Positions 17,962 to 26,852 are shown, numbered from the stretch's first letter. The stretch is DNA of 64,000 nt from an uncultured Tropicimonas sp. (GCA_947495685.1 CANLZY010000001.1:62001-126000); one strand, 5' to 3'. The notes: generated by a model from the letters alone, not told the origin. A program made the numbers and translations.

Positions 17962-18825
17962 TCAGAGCAGGGCGGTAACCTGCGGCCACGCCTGTGGGTC
18001 CGCTATGACCTTGTCGCGGCATCCAGAATTGCAGAATCCAACGATCTTTCCGTCGATATCGGCAAAGTGGGTGATCGGGCCGCTGGAGAACGGACAAGTT
18101 GCATTGATCGACGGCCCGGTACTGGCCTTGGCGTGCAACGGTACGGGACCCGGCCACGCCTGCAGTGGGTAGGGTCTTTCGTACCACGGCAGGGTCGTGC
18201 CACGGCTTTGGCCGATAGCCCTCCATCGCCGAAAGGCACCATCGCCAAGATGCGCGGCAACATAGGCCTGTGCGTTGTCGGAGACTGGCAGGTTGTATCC
18301 GGCGATCCGGGCGGCGACCGGCGCGAAAAAGGCGTCGGCAGCGCTAAAGGGGCCAAAGAGCCACGGCGTTTGGGAGCCAGATTGGGCCTTGGCGTACTCC
18401 CAGATCACCTCGAGTCGCCGAAGCTCTGCCAGCAGTGCGTCCGACGACGGACCATGGGCGTAGCCGGTGCGCAGGTTCATCGGGCAGTCATTGCGCAAGG
18501 CCATGAAGCCCGAGTGCATCTCGGCGGCCAGACTGCGAGCGGTGGCCCGAGCCTCTGGATCGGAAGGCCAAATCCCGGCATCCGGGTGGCGGCTTGCCAG
18601 CTCTTCGGCGATGGCCAGCGAGTCCCACAGGATCGCGCCGTCGGACATCCTCAGGCAGGGTACGGTTCGGGCCGGTGCACACTCCTGCAATTGCTCGGCA
18701 ACGCTGCCGGCCAGGAAATCCACCCATGTCGGTGTCATGGCAATGCCGAAGCGTTCAAACAGCAGCCAGCCGCGCAAGGACCAGCTGGAATAGGACGGGT
18801 CACCAAGGAAGAGTTCATATGTCAT
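17962..18825 (-). CDS. Glutathione S-transferase with Cys-rich C-terminal tail
   Basis: 287 residues, about 80 longer than a standard GST. Residues 1-80 form the thioredoxin-fold N-domain (PSYSSWSLRGWLL, then VPCLRMSDGAILWDSLAIAEEL) and 90-205 the helical C-domain. After a linker, residues 240-287 carry Cys244 (CPFSSGP), then GKIVGFCNSGCRDKV with Cys265 and Cys269, ending in ADPQAW. This resembles a YHS/TRASH metal-binding fold, in which a CPxxG strand is followed by GFCxxGCRDKF. Conjugation or metal/thiol sensing are both possible. Convergent with the sugar transferase. Confidence 0.8.
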   Translation of the reverse strand: MTYELFLGDPSYSSWSLRGWLLFERFGIAMTPTWVDFLAGSVAEQLQECAPARTVPCLRMSDGAILWDSLAIAEELASRHPDAGIWPSDPEARATARSLAAEMHSGFMALRNDCPMNLRTGYAHGPSSDALLAELRRLEVIWEYAKAQSGSQTPWLFGPFSAADAFFAPVAARIAGYNLPVSDNAQAYVAAHLGDGAFRRWRAIGQSRGTTLPWYERPYPLQAWPGPVPLHAKASTGPSINATCPFSSGPITHFADIDGKIVGFCNSGCRDKVIADPQAWPQVTALL

Positions 18826-18883
18826 CGGGTCACCCTAGCGGCTGCGCGGACACGGTTCCAGACAGCCATCGTTGGGTGGGGCA

Positions 18884-19456
18884 TCACGGGATGTGATTGA
18901 TCAGGTCGGCATGCCACCGCTCGCCGTCCCATGTCAGGCGGCTGACCGACAGGTTATCGATTGGTTGCGCCAGAATCTCCACCGCTGTGCATTGACGGGC
19001 GCGCTGGACCTGGCTGAGGATCGTGCCGAAATGGGCCACTGCGATCACGTCGCCGGCCTCGCCGGTCAGCCAGTCGACCGCCCGGTGGACACGGGTGCCA
19101 AGGTCATTCCAGCTTTCGCCACCCACCGGGCGGACATCGCCGGGGTGTTCCCAGTACCGGCGGATCAGGCGAGGGTCTTCCTGCTGGACATCATCGAAGG
19201 TGCGGCCCTCCCAAGCGCCAAAATGGATCTCACGCAGGTTGCGGTCGTGCGGCAACCGGGCGCGACCGCGTTGGATGGCGTCGGCGGTGTCGATGGCGCG
19301 GCAAAGATCAGAGGACACGATCGGCGCGTCAGCGGGCAGGAAAGCGGCAAGCCGGTCAAGCGCCTCGGTGTCAGAGAGGTCGGCGGGCACGTCGGTCCAG
19401 CCGTTCATGTCGCGCCGATGGGTCGGGCCATGTCGGATCCACCACCAGGTCACCAT
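18884..19456 (-). CDS. Histidine phosphatase family protein, CobC-like
   Basis: 190 residues. IRHGPTHRRDMNGWTD near the N-terminus holds the RHG phosphohistidine motif, with the second His in IAVAHFGTI (about 150). Start chosen at 19456, where the ATG overlaps the cobU stop by 7 bases; the open frame continues upstream but that part is antisense-like to nothing in the family. Its coupling to cobU points to alpha-ribazole phosphatase activity in cobalamin nucleotide-loop assembly, but phosphoglycerate-mutase-like phosphatases of other specificity look the same. Confidence 0.8.
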   Translation of the reverse strand: MVTWWWIRHGPTHRRDMNGWTDVPADLSDTEALDRLAAFLPADAPIVSSDLCRAIDTADAIQRGRARLPHDRNLREIHFGAWEGRTFDDVQQEDPRLIRRYWEHPGDVRPVGGESWNDLGTRVHRAVDWLTGEAGDVIAVAHFGTILSQVQRARQCTAVEILAQPIDNLSVSRLTWDGERWHADLINHIP

Positions 19457-19986
19457 TTCGAAACCTCCGGCAACTGGCCCTTCAACGCCAGCGGCAGCCC
19501 GGCCATGACAGCGACGACCAGATCCGCCTGCGCGGCGATCTGACAGTTCAGCCGGCCCTGAAGGTCGCGGAACCGGCGAGCCAGCGCGTTTTCGGGGACA
19601 CCGCTCATGCCGAGCTCGTTGGACACGACGACAACCGGCGCGGCACATCGAGTCAGGGCCGCGATGAGGGGCGGAACCTCGGCCTCGATGTCGGCCTCGG
19701 CCAACAGGCGATTGCTGAGCCACATCGTGGCACAGTCGAGCAGCACGGTGTTTCCGGCAGCAACGGCATCAAGTGCCGCGACCGGATCATGCGGCGCATC
19801 GACGGTTTGCCAGCCGGCGCCACGGGAGGTGCGGTGGGCGGCGATCTTGGCCTGCATCTCGGCGTCGAACGCCTGCGCGGTCGCGATATAGACCTTCGGC
19901 GTGGCGCGGGCCAGCACCAGGGTTTCGGCATAGGCCGACTTGCCGGAACTCGCCCCTCCCAGAACGAGGGTCAGTTGCTGTTTCAT
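19450..19986 (-). CDS. cobU: Adenosylcobinamide kinase / guanylyltransferase
   Basis: 178 residues. P-loop GGASSGKS (residues 10-17), KVYIATAQAFDAEMQAKIAAH with the catalytic His region, WQTVDAP and VVVSNELGMSGVPENALARRFRDLQGRLNC are CobU/CobP hallmarks. It phosphorylates adenosylcobinamide and adds GMP in late B12 synthesis or salvage. The start at 19986 places the P-loop in its usual position; the frame stays open far upstream, but there it lies opposite rpoH. Only this gene and the phosphatase represent the B12 pathway here. Confidence 0.94.
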   Translation of the reverse strand: MKQQLTLVLGGASSGKSAYAETLVLARATPKVYIATAQAFDAEMQAKIAAHRTSRGAGWQTVDAPHDPVAALDAVAAGNTVLLDCATMWLSNRLLAEADIEAEVPPLIAALTRCAAPVVVVSNELGMSGVPENALARRFRDLQGRLNCQIAAQADLVVAVMAGLPLALKGQLPEVSKW

Positions 19987-20004
19987 CAATTGCCGGGTCC
20001 CGAG

Positions 20005-20032
20005 TGATCCACCTGTCGGCCCATTGCGTATC
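20005..20032 (+). promoter_or_regulatory. RpoE (ECF sigma)-type promoter of the sigma-32 gene
   Basis: TGATCC (20005-20010), 18-base spacer, TATC (20029-20032), ending 56 bases before the rpoH start codon. This fits the -35 TGATCC and -10 TA-rich pattern of the Rhodobacter singlet-oxygen sigma factor RpoE, whose regulon includes rpoHII. The -35 and spacing match; the -10 is only a partial match. Confidence 0.5.
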
Positions 20033-20088
20033 AGAAGCACAGGACACGACGAAAGCCCCGTCTTGGGCGGGATCGAAAGGGGAAGCGC

Positions 20089-20970
20089 ATGACACAGGAA
20101 GAGTCGCGGGACCGGCACATGTCCCGCACGGCCATGAAAGCCGAGATGCTGGATGCCGAGACCGAACGTCAATTGGCCTATGCCTGGCGGGATCACCGGG
20201 ACGAACAAGCCCTGCACCGGTTGATCACGGCGTACATGCGGCTTGCCATTTCGATGGCGTCGAAGTTCCGCCGTTACGGCGCACCGATGAACGACCTGAT
20301 CCAGGAGGCCAGCTTGGGCCTGATGAAGGCGGCGGACAAGTTCGACCCTGATCGCGGGGTGCGCTTTTCGACCTATGCCGTCTGGTGGATCAAGGCGTCG
20401 ATCCAGGACCACGTTATGCGGAACTGGTCGATGGTCCGCACCGGATCGACCTCCAGCCAGAAATCGCTGTTCTTCAACCTGAAGAGGGTTCAGGCCCGCA
20501 TGGAGCGTGAGGCGCAGGAATCGGGCGTGCCGCTGGACGGTGAACAGATTTGTCAGTTGATTGCGGAGGATCTCGGCGTGCCCGTGCACGACGTGCGGAT
20601 GATGCAGGGGCGTCTGTCGGGGTCTGACTTTTCACTGGATGCGCCGCAGGGTTCTGACGAAGCGGAGGGACGCAGCTGGGTCGACACCTTGGAGGATGAC
20701 TCCGAACAGGTAGAGGACCGCGTGCGGTTTCGGCGGGATCGAGACACGCTGCGTGGTTGGTTGGTCGAGTCGATGGGCACCCTGACCGAGCGGGAGCGCT
20801 TCATCGTGCGCGAGCGTAAAATGGTGGAGGCGCCCCGCACCCTGCAATCGCTGGGCAGCGAGTTGGGGGTTTCCAAGGAGCGGGTCAGGCAGCTGGAGGC
20901 CATTGCATTCGAAAAGATGCGCAAGGCTCTGGAGGGGCGATCCAAGGATGTTTATGACCTGTTGGTATGA
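20089..20970 (+). CDS. rpoH: RNA polymerase sigma-32 factor (RpoH-II type)
   Basis: 293 residues. Region 2 includes MNDLIQEASLGLMKAADKFDP and the -10-binding FSTYAVWWIKASIQDHVMRNWSMVR. The RpoH box is QKSLFFNLKR (about 124-133). Region 4 includes LTERERFIVRERKM and the helix-turn-helix LGSELGVSKERVRQLE. Alphaproteobacteria often have two copies; this one resembles the RpoH-II class used in oxidative/singlet-oxygen stress rather than classic heat shock, an inference supported by the TGATCC promoter. Its stop overlaps the start of the ChaN-like gene. Confidence 0.93.
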   Translation: MTQEESRDRHMSRTAMKAEMLDAETERQLAYAWRDHRDEQALHRLITAYMRLAISMASKFRRYGAPMNDLIQEASLGLMKAADKFDPDRGVRFSTYAVWWIKASIQDHVMRNWSMVRTGSTSSQKSLFFNLKRVQARMEREAQESGVPLDGEQICQLIAEDLGVPVHDVRMMQGRLSGSDFSLDAPQGSDEAEGRSWVDTLEDDSEQVEDRVRFRRDRDTLRGWLVESMGTLTERERFIVRERKMVEAPRTLQSLGSELGVSKERVRQLEAIAFEKMRKALEGRSKDVYDLLV

Positions 20971-21782
20971 AACATGCCAGATTGATGCTGATCGGGATGG
21001 CGATCGCGGGATCCGCGGTGGCCCATGCCGGAGAATTGCCGGGGATTGACGCCCTCGACACGGGGGGCGCACACATTGTCCTGCTGGGCGAAGTGCACGA
21101 CAACCCGGTGCACCACCAAAATCAGGCAACGGCGGTGGCGTTGCTCGCGCCGTCAGCCCTGGTGTTCGAGATGTTGACGCCCGAGCAGGCGGCGACGGCG
21201 AACGGGATGGATCGGGGTGACGCCGCCGCCATGGCCGCGGCGCTGGACTGGGTGCACAGCAGCTGGCCAGATTTTGCGATGTATCATCCGATCTTTCTGG
21301 CCGCCCCGCAGGCGTCCATTTTTGGCGCCGCAGTCGGGCGGGATGACCTGATCGCTGCGATGAAGTCGACCGCAGCCGATGTATTTGGCTCCGGGGCTAA
21401 CTCTATTGGACTGACCCCGCTGCCACCCACTCAGCAGGCAGAGCGCGAAGCGCTCCAGATGGAAGCCCATTGCGGCGCCCTGCCAGAAGACATGCTGCCG
21501 GGCATGGTCGAGGCGCAGCGTCTTCGGGATGCACGTTTTGCCGCTACGACACTTGACGCGCTGGAGCAATCCGGCGGGCCGGTTGTCGTGATCACCGGCA
21601 ACGGCCACGCGCGGCGCGACTGGGGAATGCCGGCCTACCTGTCCGTCGCTGCGCCCGATGTCGAAGTGTTTTCGCTGGGACAGGTCGAGGAAATCGCTCC
21701 ACCTGACGGTTTGTACGACGCTTGGCTGATCACCCCTGCAGCGGAGCGCGAGGACCCCTGCGCGGTGTTTGAAAAGAAATAG
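20967..21782 (+). CDS. ChaN-like heme/iron-associated periplasmic protein
   Basis: 271 residues with a Sec signal peptide (residues 1-21, ending VAHAG). HIVLLGEVHDNPVHHQNQ is the signature of the ChaN/EreA-like fold (DUF399), members of which bind heme as dimers in Campylobacter. The second half keeps the family's VVVITGNGHARRDWGMP segment. It starts in the rpoH stop codon, so it is made with the sigma factor. Iron or heme handling under stress is plausible but not shown by the sequence. Confidence 0.82.
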   Translation: MKHARLMLIGMAIAGSAVAHAGELPGIDALDTGGAHIVLLGEVHDNPVHHQNQATAVALLAPSALVFEMLTPEQAATANGMDRGDAAAMAAALDWVHSSWPDFAMYHPIFLAAPQASIFGAAVGRDDLIAAMKSTAADVFGSGANSIGLTPLPPTQQAEREALQMEAHCGALPEDMLPGMVEAQRLRDARFAATTLDALEQSGGPVVVITGNGHARRDWGMPAYLSVAAPDVEVFSLGQVEEIAPPDGLYDAWLITPAAEREDPCAVFEKK

Positions 21783-21846
21783 ATGTCGCGTCCGGGGCGT
21801 TCCCCTCGATCCGGGACGCTGCCGCGTCCGGGATCCTTGGGGCATG

Positions 21847-21863
21847 GCACGCCTTTGGCGTGC
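21847..21863 (+). other. Perfect short hairpin before coaBC
   Basis: GCACGCC (21847-21853), TTT loop, GGCGTGC (21857-21863), between the ChaN-like gene and coaBC. The tip is very stable but no T-run follows, so it may attenuate or just pause transcription. Not a known riboswitch. Confidence 0.35.
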
Positions 21864-21948
21864 AGGCAGGGGGCGGGCGTTGTGCCGCTTGCCACCCCAC
21901 GCGGGGCTGCCTAAACCGGGGGGCGAGGCAATTTCGGGATGGCACCAC

Positions 21949-23145
21949 ATGAGCACGGACAAGCGTATCCTTCTGGTCATCGGCGGTGGAATCGCTGCGT
22001 TCAAGTCGCTTGACCTGATCCGCAGGCTGCGAGAGCGCGGCTTTGCCGTGACGCCTGTCCTGACGCCCGCAGCAGAGCAGTTCGTGACACCGCTGAGTGC
22101 GTCAGCGCTTGCAGCCCAAAAGGTGTATCGCGACCTCTTCGACCTGACGGACGAGGCCGAGATGGGCCACATAGAATTGAGCCGGGCCGCAGATCTGGTT
22201 GTCGTGGCGCCGGCGACCGCCGACCTGATGGCCAAAATGGCGAACGGGCATGCCAATGATCTGGCCTCGACGTTGCTGATGGCGACCGACAAACCGGTGC
22301 TGATCGCGCCTTCGATGAATGTGCGGATGTGGGAGCACCCGGCAACCCGACGCAACCTCGCGGCGTTGCAGCGAGATGGCATTCTGACCGTCGGGCCGGA
22401 CGAGGGGCCGATGGCCTGCGGCGAATACGGCCCCGGCCGAATGGCCGAGGTGCCGCAGATCGTGGCGGCGGTGGAGGCCGCGCTTGCGGATGGCCCGATG
22501 ACGGGGCGGCATGTCGTGGTCACGTCCGGGCCGACCCACGAACCGATCGATCCGGTTCGCTACATCGCCAATCGCTCCAGCGGGGCGCAAGGCACGGCGA
22601 TCGCGCGGGCGCTGGTGGCGCTGGGGGCTCGGGTGACGTTTGTGACCGGCCCCGCCAGTGTTGGGCCGCCGCAGGGTGTCGAGGTGGTCGCCGTGGAAAC
22701 GGCGCGGCAGATGCGAGAGGCCGTTCTGGACGCGCTGCCGGCGGACGCAGGGGTGTTTGCCGCTGCCGTGGCAGACTGGCGCGTCGAAAACGCGGCGGAC
22801 CGCAAGATGAAGAAGGATGGCAGCGGGACCCTGCCGACGTTGGACTTTGCGGAGAACCCCGACATCCTGGCGGAAGTCTCGGCGCTGTCCAAGGGCCGCC
22901 CCCAACTTGTGGTTGGTTTTGCCGCAGAGACGCATGACGTCATCGCCCATGCTACGGCCAAGCGTGCGCGCAAGGGCTGCGACTGGATTGTCGCCAACGA
23001 TGTGTCCGAGGGCACGGGGATCATGGGCGGCAGCGAAAACGAGGTGACCTTGATCGGCGCAGAAACGTCCGAGACCTGGCCCCGCATGGGCAAGGACGAG
23101 GTTGCCCGGAAGCTGGCCCTGCGGATCTCGGAGGCCCTGGCATGA
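21949..23145 (+). CDS. coaBC: Bifunctional phosphopantothenoylcysteine decarboxylase/synthetase
   Basis: 398 residues, coenzyme A pathway. CoaC half: VIGGGIAAFKSLDLIRRL, the catalytic His in GHIELSRAAD, PATADLMAKMANG, PSMNVRMWEHPA and the active Cys in MACGEYGPGRMAE. CoaB half from about residue 185: VVVTSGPTHEPIDPVRYIANRSSG and RKMKKDG. The start at 21949 gives the normal N-terminus; 60 more in-frame upstream codons have no family match. Overlaps dut by 4 bp, then moeB by 1 bp: a compact operon. Confidence 0.96.
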   Translation: MSTDKRILLVIGGGIAAFKSLDLIRRLRERGFAVTPVLTPAAEQFVTPLSASALAAQKVYRDLFDLTDEAEMGHIELSRAADLVVVAPATADLMAKMANGHANDLASTLLMATDKPVLIAPSMNVRMWEHPATRRNLAALQRDGILTVGPDEGPMACGEYGPGRMAEVPQIVAAVEAALADGPMTGRHVVVTSGPTHEPIDPVRYIANRSSGAQGTAIARALVALGARVTFVTGPASVGPPQGVEVVAVETARQMREAVLDALPADAGVFAAAVADWRVENAADRKMKKDGSGTLPTLDFAENPDILAEVSALSKGRPQLVVGFAAETHDVIAHATAKRARKGCDWIVANDVSEGTGIMGGSENEVTLIGAETSETWPRMGKDEVARKLALRISEALA

Positions 23146-23609
23146 GCGTGGTGCTGAAGCTGGTCCGCGAGGATTGGTCCGACGCGGGCGTGCCGCTGCC
23201 GTCCTACGAGACCGACGGCGCGGCGGGCGCAGACATTCGCGCCAACCTGCCAGAGGCGGACCGCGCACAGGGTTTCACCCTTGCTCCGATGGAACGGCGA
23301 ATCGTGCCCAGTGGCCTGCGAGTAGAGATCCCTGCGGGGTACGAAATGCAGATCCGCCCGCGCTCTGGTCTGGCGCTGAAACACGGGATCACGTTGCCCA
23401 ACACGCCGGGCACAATCGACAGCGACTATCGCGGGCCGCTTGGCGTCCTGCTGGTGAACCTCGGGGCAGAGCCCTACACGATCCACCACGGCGACCGGGT
23501 TGCCCAGATCATTGTCGCGCCGGTGCTTCAGGCAAAGTTCGAGGTGTCGGACGGTTTGAGCGAGAGCGCGCGCGGCGCGGGCGGCTTCGGCTCTACGGGG
23601 CGCGGCTGA
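23142..23609 (+). CDS. dut: Deoxyuridine 5'-triphosphate nucleotidohydrolase
   Basis: 155 residues; trimeric dUTPase that removes dUTP and supplies dUMP. All five motifs are visible: AGADIRANL, PRSGLALKHGI, NTPGTIDSDYRGPL, RVAQIIV and the C-terminal GAGGFGSTGR. Starts within the coaBC stop codon (ATGA). coaBC-dut is a common bacterial pair. Confidence 0.97.
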   Translation: MSVVLKLVREDWSDAGVPLPSYETDGAAGADIRANLPEADRAQGFTLAPMERRIVPSGLRVEIPAGYEMQIRPRSGLALKHGITLPNTPGTIDSDYRGPLGVLLVNLGAEPYTIHHGDRVAQIIVAPVLQAKFEVSDGLSESARGAGGFGSTGRG

Positions 23610-24664
23610 TGGCGTTGGTCCTGTTCCTTGCGGCGCTGATCTGGGGCGTCGGGATCGTCATGAAGGCACCGATCCGGATGCGCTGGACGATGATCGGGGT
23701 GCTTTACCTGGCGGTCTTGCTGGCCCAGACGGTCCTGCCCGACGGAAACCCGTTGCGCGCGGCAACCGGTGGGTCGGCCGCGCCATGGCTGTTGCTGGGC
23801 GGTTTCGTTCTGCTGGCCGGGATCTATTCCGCCGGCCTGCGCTGGCTCAAGGCGCGGGCGCAGCCGGCGGCGATGCTGGCGGGAACCCCGCCGCGACCTG
23901 CCAGCTTCACCGAGCCGGAACTGGAACGCTATGCCCGCCATATCGTGCTGCGCGAGCTGGGTGGGCCGGGGCAGAAGCGCCTGCACAATGCCCGGGTTCT
24001 GGTGATAGGGGCAGGGGGGCTTGGCTCTCCGGCGTTGCTGTACCTGGCGGCTGCAGGGGTGGGTACGATCGGAGTGATCGACGACGACGTTGTCGAAAAC
24101 GCCAATCTGCAACGGCAGGTCATCCACCGCGACGGTACCATCGGAATGCCCAAGGTTTTTTCGGCGCAGCAGGCGATGCTGGAGCTGAACCCCAATATCA
24201 CCGTCAAACCCTATCAGCGCCGGCTGTCCGACGAGATCGCGGCAGAGTTGTTCTCGGAATTCGACCTCGTGCTGGACGGAACAGACAATTTCGACACCCG
24301 CTATCTTGCCAACCGTGCGGCGGTCGCTGCGCAGATCCCGCTGATTTCCGGGGCGCTCAGCCAGTGGGAGGGGCAGATCTCGGTCTTTGACCCGGCCAAT
24401 GGCGCTCCCTGCTATCAGTGCATCTTTCCCGAGGCACCTGCGCCGGGGTTGGCGCCATCCTGTGCCGCCGCGGGTGTGCTTGGACCATTGCCGGGGGTCA
24501 TCGGTACGATGATGGCTGTCGAGGCGGTCAAGGTGCTGGCCGGTGCCGGGGAACCGCTGCGTGGGCGGATGATGATCTACGATGCGCTGTACGCCGAAAC
24601 GCGCCAGATCAACCTGTCGCCCCGGGCCGATTGCCCTGTCTGTGGCGGTGGATCCGCCGGCTGA
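23609..24664 (+). CDS. moeB: Membrane-anchored MoeB/ThiF-family adenylyltransferase
   Basis: 351 residues. The E1-like ThiF/MoeB core begins near residue 95 ([26 protein letters not shown]). It contains [19 protein letters not shown] for [16 protein letters not shown], zinc pairs CYQC and CPVC, and the catalytic Cys region [15 protein letters not shown]. The family activates MoaD or ThiS for molybdopterin or thiamin sulfur transfer. Unlike soluble MoeB (about 250 residues), it has an N-terminal extension with two to three membrane helices (about 2-20, 26-45, 58-75). The start overlaps the dut stop by one base. Confidence 0.9.
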   Translation: MALVLFLAALIWGVGIVMKAPIRMRWTMIGVLYLAVLLAQTVLPDGNPLRAATGGSAAPWLLLGGFVLLAGIYSAGLRWLKARAQPAAMLAGTPPRPASFTEPELERYARHIVLRELGGPGQKRLHNARVLVIGAGGLGSPALLYLAAAGVGTIGVIDDDVVENANLQRQVIHRDGTIGMPKVFSAQQAMLELNPNITVKPYQRRLSDEIAAELFSEFDLVLDGTDNFDTRYLANRAAVAAQIPLISGALSQWEGQISVFDPANGAPCYQCIFPEAPAPGLAPSCAAAGVLGPLPGVIGTMMAVEAVKVLAGAGEPLRGRMMIYDALYAETRQINLSPRADCPVCGGGSAG

Positions 24665-24723
24665 CTGGACAGTGCCGCCCGCAACGCCATACTGCGACGA
24701 AAATCAACAGGGAGACTCCCCCC

Positions 24724-25509
24724 ATGAAGCTGCTTTCGTCCCTTGCCGTCGCGACCCTCGTCGCGGCCTCTCCGCTGTGGGCCGAGATGCCCGACCTTGC
24801 CGGGCAGGAGGTGACCATCGTCACCGAAAACGCCTATCCGCCGCTGCAATTCGTCGATCCGGCATCGGGCGATGCGATCGGCTGGGAATACGACGCGATG
24901 GAAGAAATCGCCAGGCGCATCAACATCGCCGTCACCTACGAGAACACCTCCTGGGACGCGATGATACCGGCCGTGTCGGAAGGCCAGTACGACATGGGCA
25001 TGACCGGCATCACCATTCGCGATGACCGGGCCGAAAAGGTCGATTTCTCGGCTCCCTACCTGCGCTCTGAAATGATGATGATCGTGGCCGGCGACGAGGA
25101 TCGTTTCTCCAACCACACCGAGTTTGCCGCCAACGACGACCTGTTGATCGGCGCCCAGCCGGGCACCACGCCGTTCTACGTGGGTATCTACGAGGTGCTG
25201 GATGGCAACGAACAGAACCCGCGCATGAAACTCTTCGAGACCTTCGGTGCCGCCATCCAGGCGCTGAGGACCGGCGATGTCGACCTTGCGCTCAGCGACA
25301 GCACGGCCGCGAACGGCTATGTGCGGGCGTCCGAAGGCGGGTTGAAGATTGTCGGCGATCCACTGGGCGCCGAGGATTTCGGTTTCATCTTCCCGAAAGG
25401 CTCGGATCTGGTCGCGCCGTTCAACGCCGCCATCGCCTCGATGCGGGAAGACGGCACATTGGACGCGTTGAACACGAAATGGTTCCTGGACTACAAGTTG
25501 GGCGGCTGA
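24724..25509 (+). CDS. Polar amino acid ABC transporter substrate-binding protein
   Basis: 261 residues with a Sec signal (1-20, ending LWAEM) and the family 3 solute-binding fold. [36 protein letters not shown] is the first lobe, and [24 protein letters not shown] the conserved hinge and ligand site. Probably binds a polar or cationic amino acid. The start at 24724 follows a GGGAGA ribosome site. The permease follows 41 bp later; no ATPase gene is nearby. Confidence 0.92.
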   Translation: MKLLSSLAVATLVAASPLWAEMPDLAGQEVTIVTENAYPPLQFVDPASGDAIGWEYDAMEEIARRINIAVTYENTSWDAMIPAVSEGQYDMGMTGITIRDDRAEKVDFSAPYLRSEMMMIVAGDEDRFSNHTEFAANDDLLIGAQPGTTPFYVGIYEVLDGNEQNPRMKLFETFGAAIQALRTGDVDLALSDSTAANGYVRASEGGLKIVGDPLGAEDFGFIFPKGSDLVAPFNAAIASMREDGTLDALNTKWFLDYKLGG

Positions 25510-25550
25510 GCGCGCACATGGCATCGCTGGTCGACACCTGAAAGGCCGCG

Positions 25551-26348
25551 ATGCTTCCTTCGCCCAAGAACGACGATACCGAATTTCCCTGGTGGCTGCT
25601 GGTCGCCGGGGGACTTGCCGCGTTTTTCCTCTATCGGATTCTGGATGACGCGCTTTACACCCAGGTCCTGTCGACCCTGTCCAAGGGCGTGGGAATCACC
25701 ATCTTCGTCACGCTCGTCGGGTTCAGTTCGGCTTGCCTGATCGGCTTGCTGCTGGCCGTGGCGTGCCTGTCGCGCTACCGCGTGCTGCGGCAACTGGCGC
25801 GGTTCTATATCGAGATCGTGCGGGGCCTGCCGATCATCGTCCTGTTGCTCTACGTGGCGTTCGTCGTTGCTCCGGCGCTGGTCGCCGCTATCAACTGGGT
25901 GCTGGAAGGGGTGGGGATGGAGGGGCTGCGGACCCGTGATTTTCCGCTTCTCTGGCGCGCGATCCTGGCGCTGACCATCGGCTATTCCGCCTTCATTGCC
26001 GAAGTGTTCCGTGCCGGCCTTCAGGCTGTGGACGAAGGCCAGGTCGAAGCGGCCAAGGCGCTTGGACTGAACGGGTGGAACAGGTTCCGGTTCATCGTCT
26101 TTCCGCAGGCGATCCGGATGATCCTGCCGCCGCTGGGCAACGATTTCATCGCCATGATCAAGGATAGCTCGCTTGTTTCGGTGCTGGGCGTGATGGATAT
26201 CACCCAGCTGGGCAAGGTGACCGCCGCCGGAAACTTCCGATATTTCGAGACCTACAACGTCGTGGCCTTTCTCTACCTGACCATGACCGTCACGCTGTCC
26301 CTGCTCTTGCGCCGGTTCGAACGTCACATGTGCAAGGTGCCGGACTAG
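25551..26348 (+). CDS. Amino acid ABC transporter permease
   Basis: 265 residues of the His/Glu/Gln transporter permease family, with about five membrane helices and the cytoplasmic EAA loop (EAAKALGLNGWNRFRFIVFPQ) that docks the ATPase. GITIFVTLVGFSSACLIGLLLA is the conserved N-terminal HisM-like segment. It forms a unit with the binding protein upstream. The ATPase and a second permease are missing from this locus; one permease can act as a homodimer, while the ATPase must come from another locus. Confidence 0.93.
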   Translation: MLPSPKNDDTEFPWWLLVAGGLAAFFLYRILDDALYTQVLSTLSKGVGITIFVTLVGFSSACLIGLLLAVACLSRYRVLRQLARFYIEIVRGLPIIVLLLYVAFVVAPALVAAINWVLEGVGMEGLRTRDFPLLWRAILALTIGYSAFIAEVFRAGLQAVDEGQVEAAKALGLNGWNRFRFIVFPQAIRMILPPLGNDFIAMIKDSSLVSVLGVMDITQLGKVTAAGNFRYFETYNVVAFLYLTMTVTLSLLLRRFERHMCKVPD

Positions 26349-26479
26349 GCAAGCGGCACGTGGCTGGTCAGCCATGCATCAGACGCAAGGACGCTTCCCC
26401 ATTGAACTGAGGATCGGGTGCCCCTACGTCCCGTGTTCACGGGACATCCAGAACGAGATTCTGACGACAGGGCGGGCAC

Positions 26480-26782
26480 ATGCGACCACCGATTTATTCA
26501 ATCGTGAACTTCAGGGTTCAACCGGATCAGGTCAACAAGGCCCGGGTACAGATGCGGCGGCTGGAACGGGATGCACGCACCCTGGAAGGGTGTATCCAGT
26601 ACCATTTCCTGCAGGATCTCGACGACCCGTCGATCTTTGCCGGCTATGGCATCTGGACCAATGGCGCCGATCTGGACCGCTATCGGGGCCGGATGGACGA
26701 TGCACGGGAAAACGGGAATGCCCTGATGTCGATGTTTGACCCGGAGACCCCGGTTGTCATTCGCACGATGGACAGGATCTGA
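26480..26782 (+). CDS. Antibiotic biosynthesis monooxygenase (ABM) domain protein
   Basis: 100-residue single ABM-fold protein (dimeric alpha/beta barrel). IVNFRVQPDQVNKARVQMRRLERDARTLEGCIQYHFLQDLDDP covers the conserved first half, and the C-terminal strand ends in PVVIRTMDRI. Related proteins include quinol monooxygenases and small heme- or polyketide-modifying enzymes; most have no proven substrate. It stands between the permease and an M3 peptidase with no overlap. Confidence 0.75.
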   Translation: MRPPIYSIVNFRVQPDQVNKARVQMRRLERDARTLEGCIQYHFLQDLDDPSIFAGYGIWTNGADLDRYRGRMDDARENGNALMSMFDPETPVVIRTMDRI

Positions 26783-26852
26783 CGCACTCCGGCGGCCGGG
26801 TGATTGTCTCCGGCGGTTCGGGCGACTAGCTAGTGTCTCGAAGGAGAGACGC

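Noticed and set aside
19987-20589. N-terminal extension of cobU by about 200 codons
   Set aside because: This part is antisense to rpoH and would bury the P-loop far inside the protein; start set at 19986.
21847-21863. Riboswitch before coaBC
   Set aside because: Only a simple 7-bp hairpin; no conserved multi-helix core or T-run.
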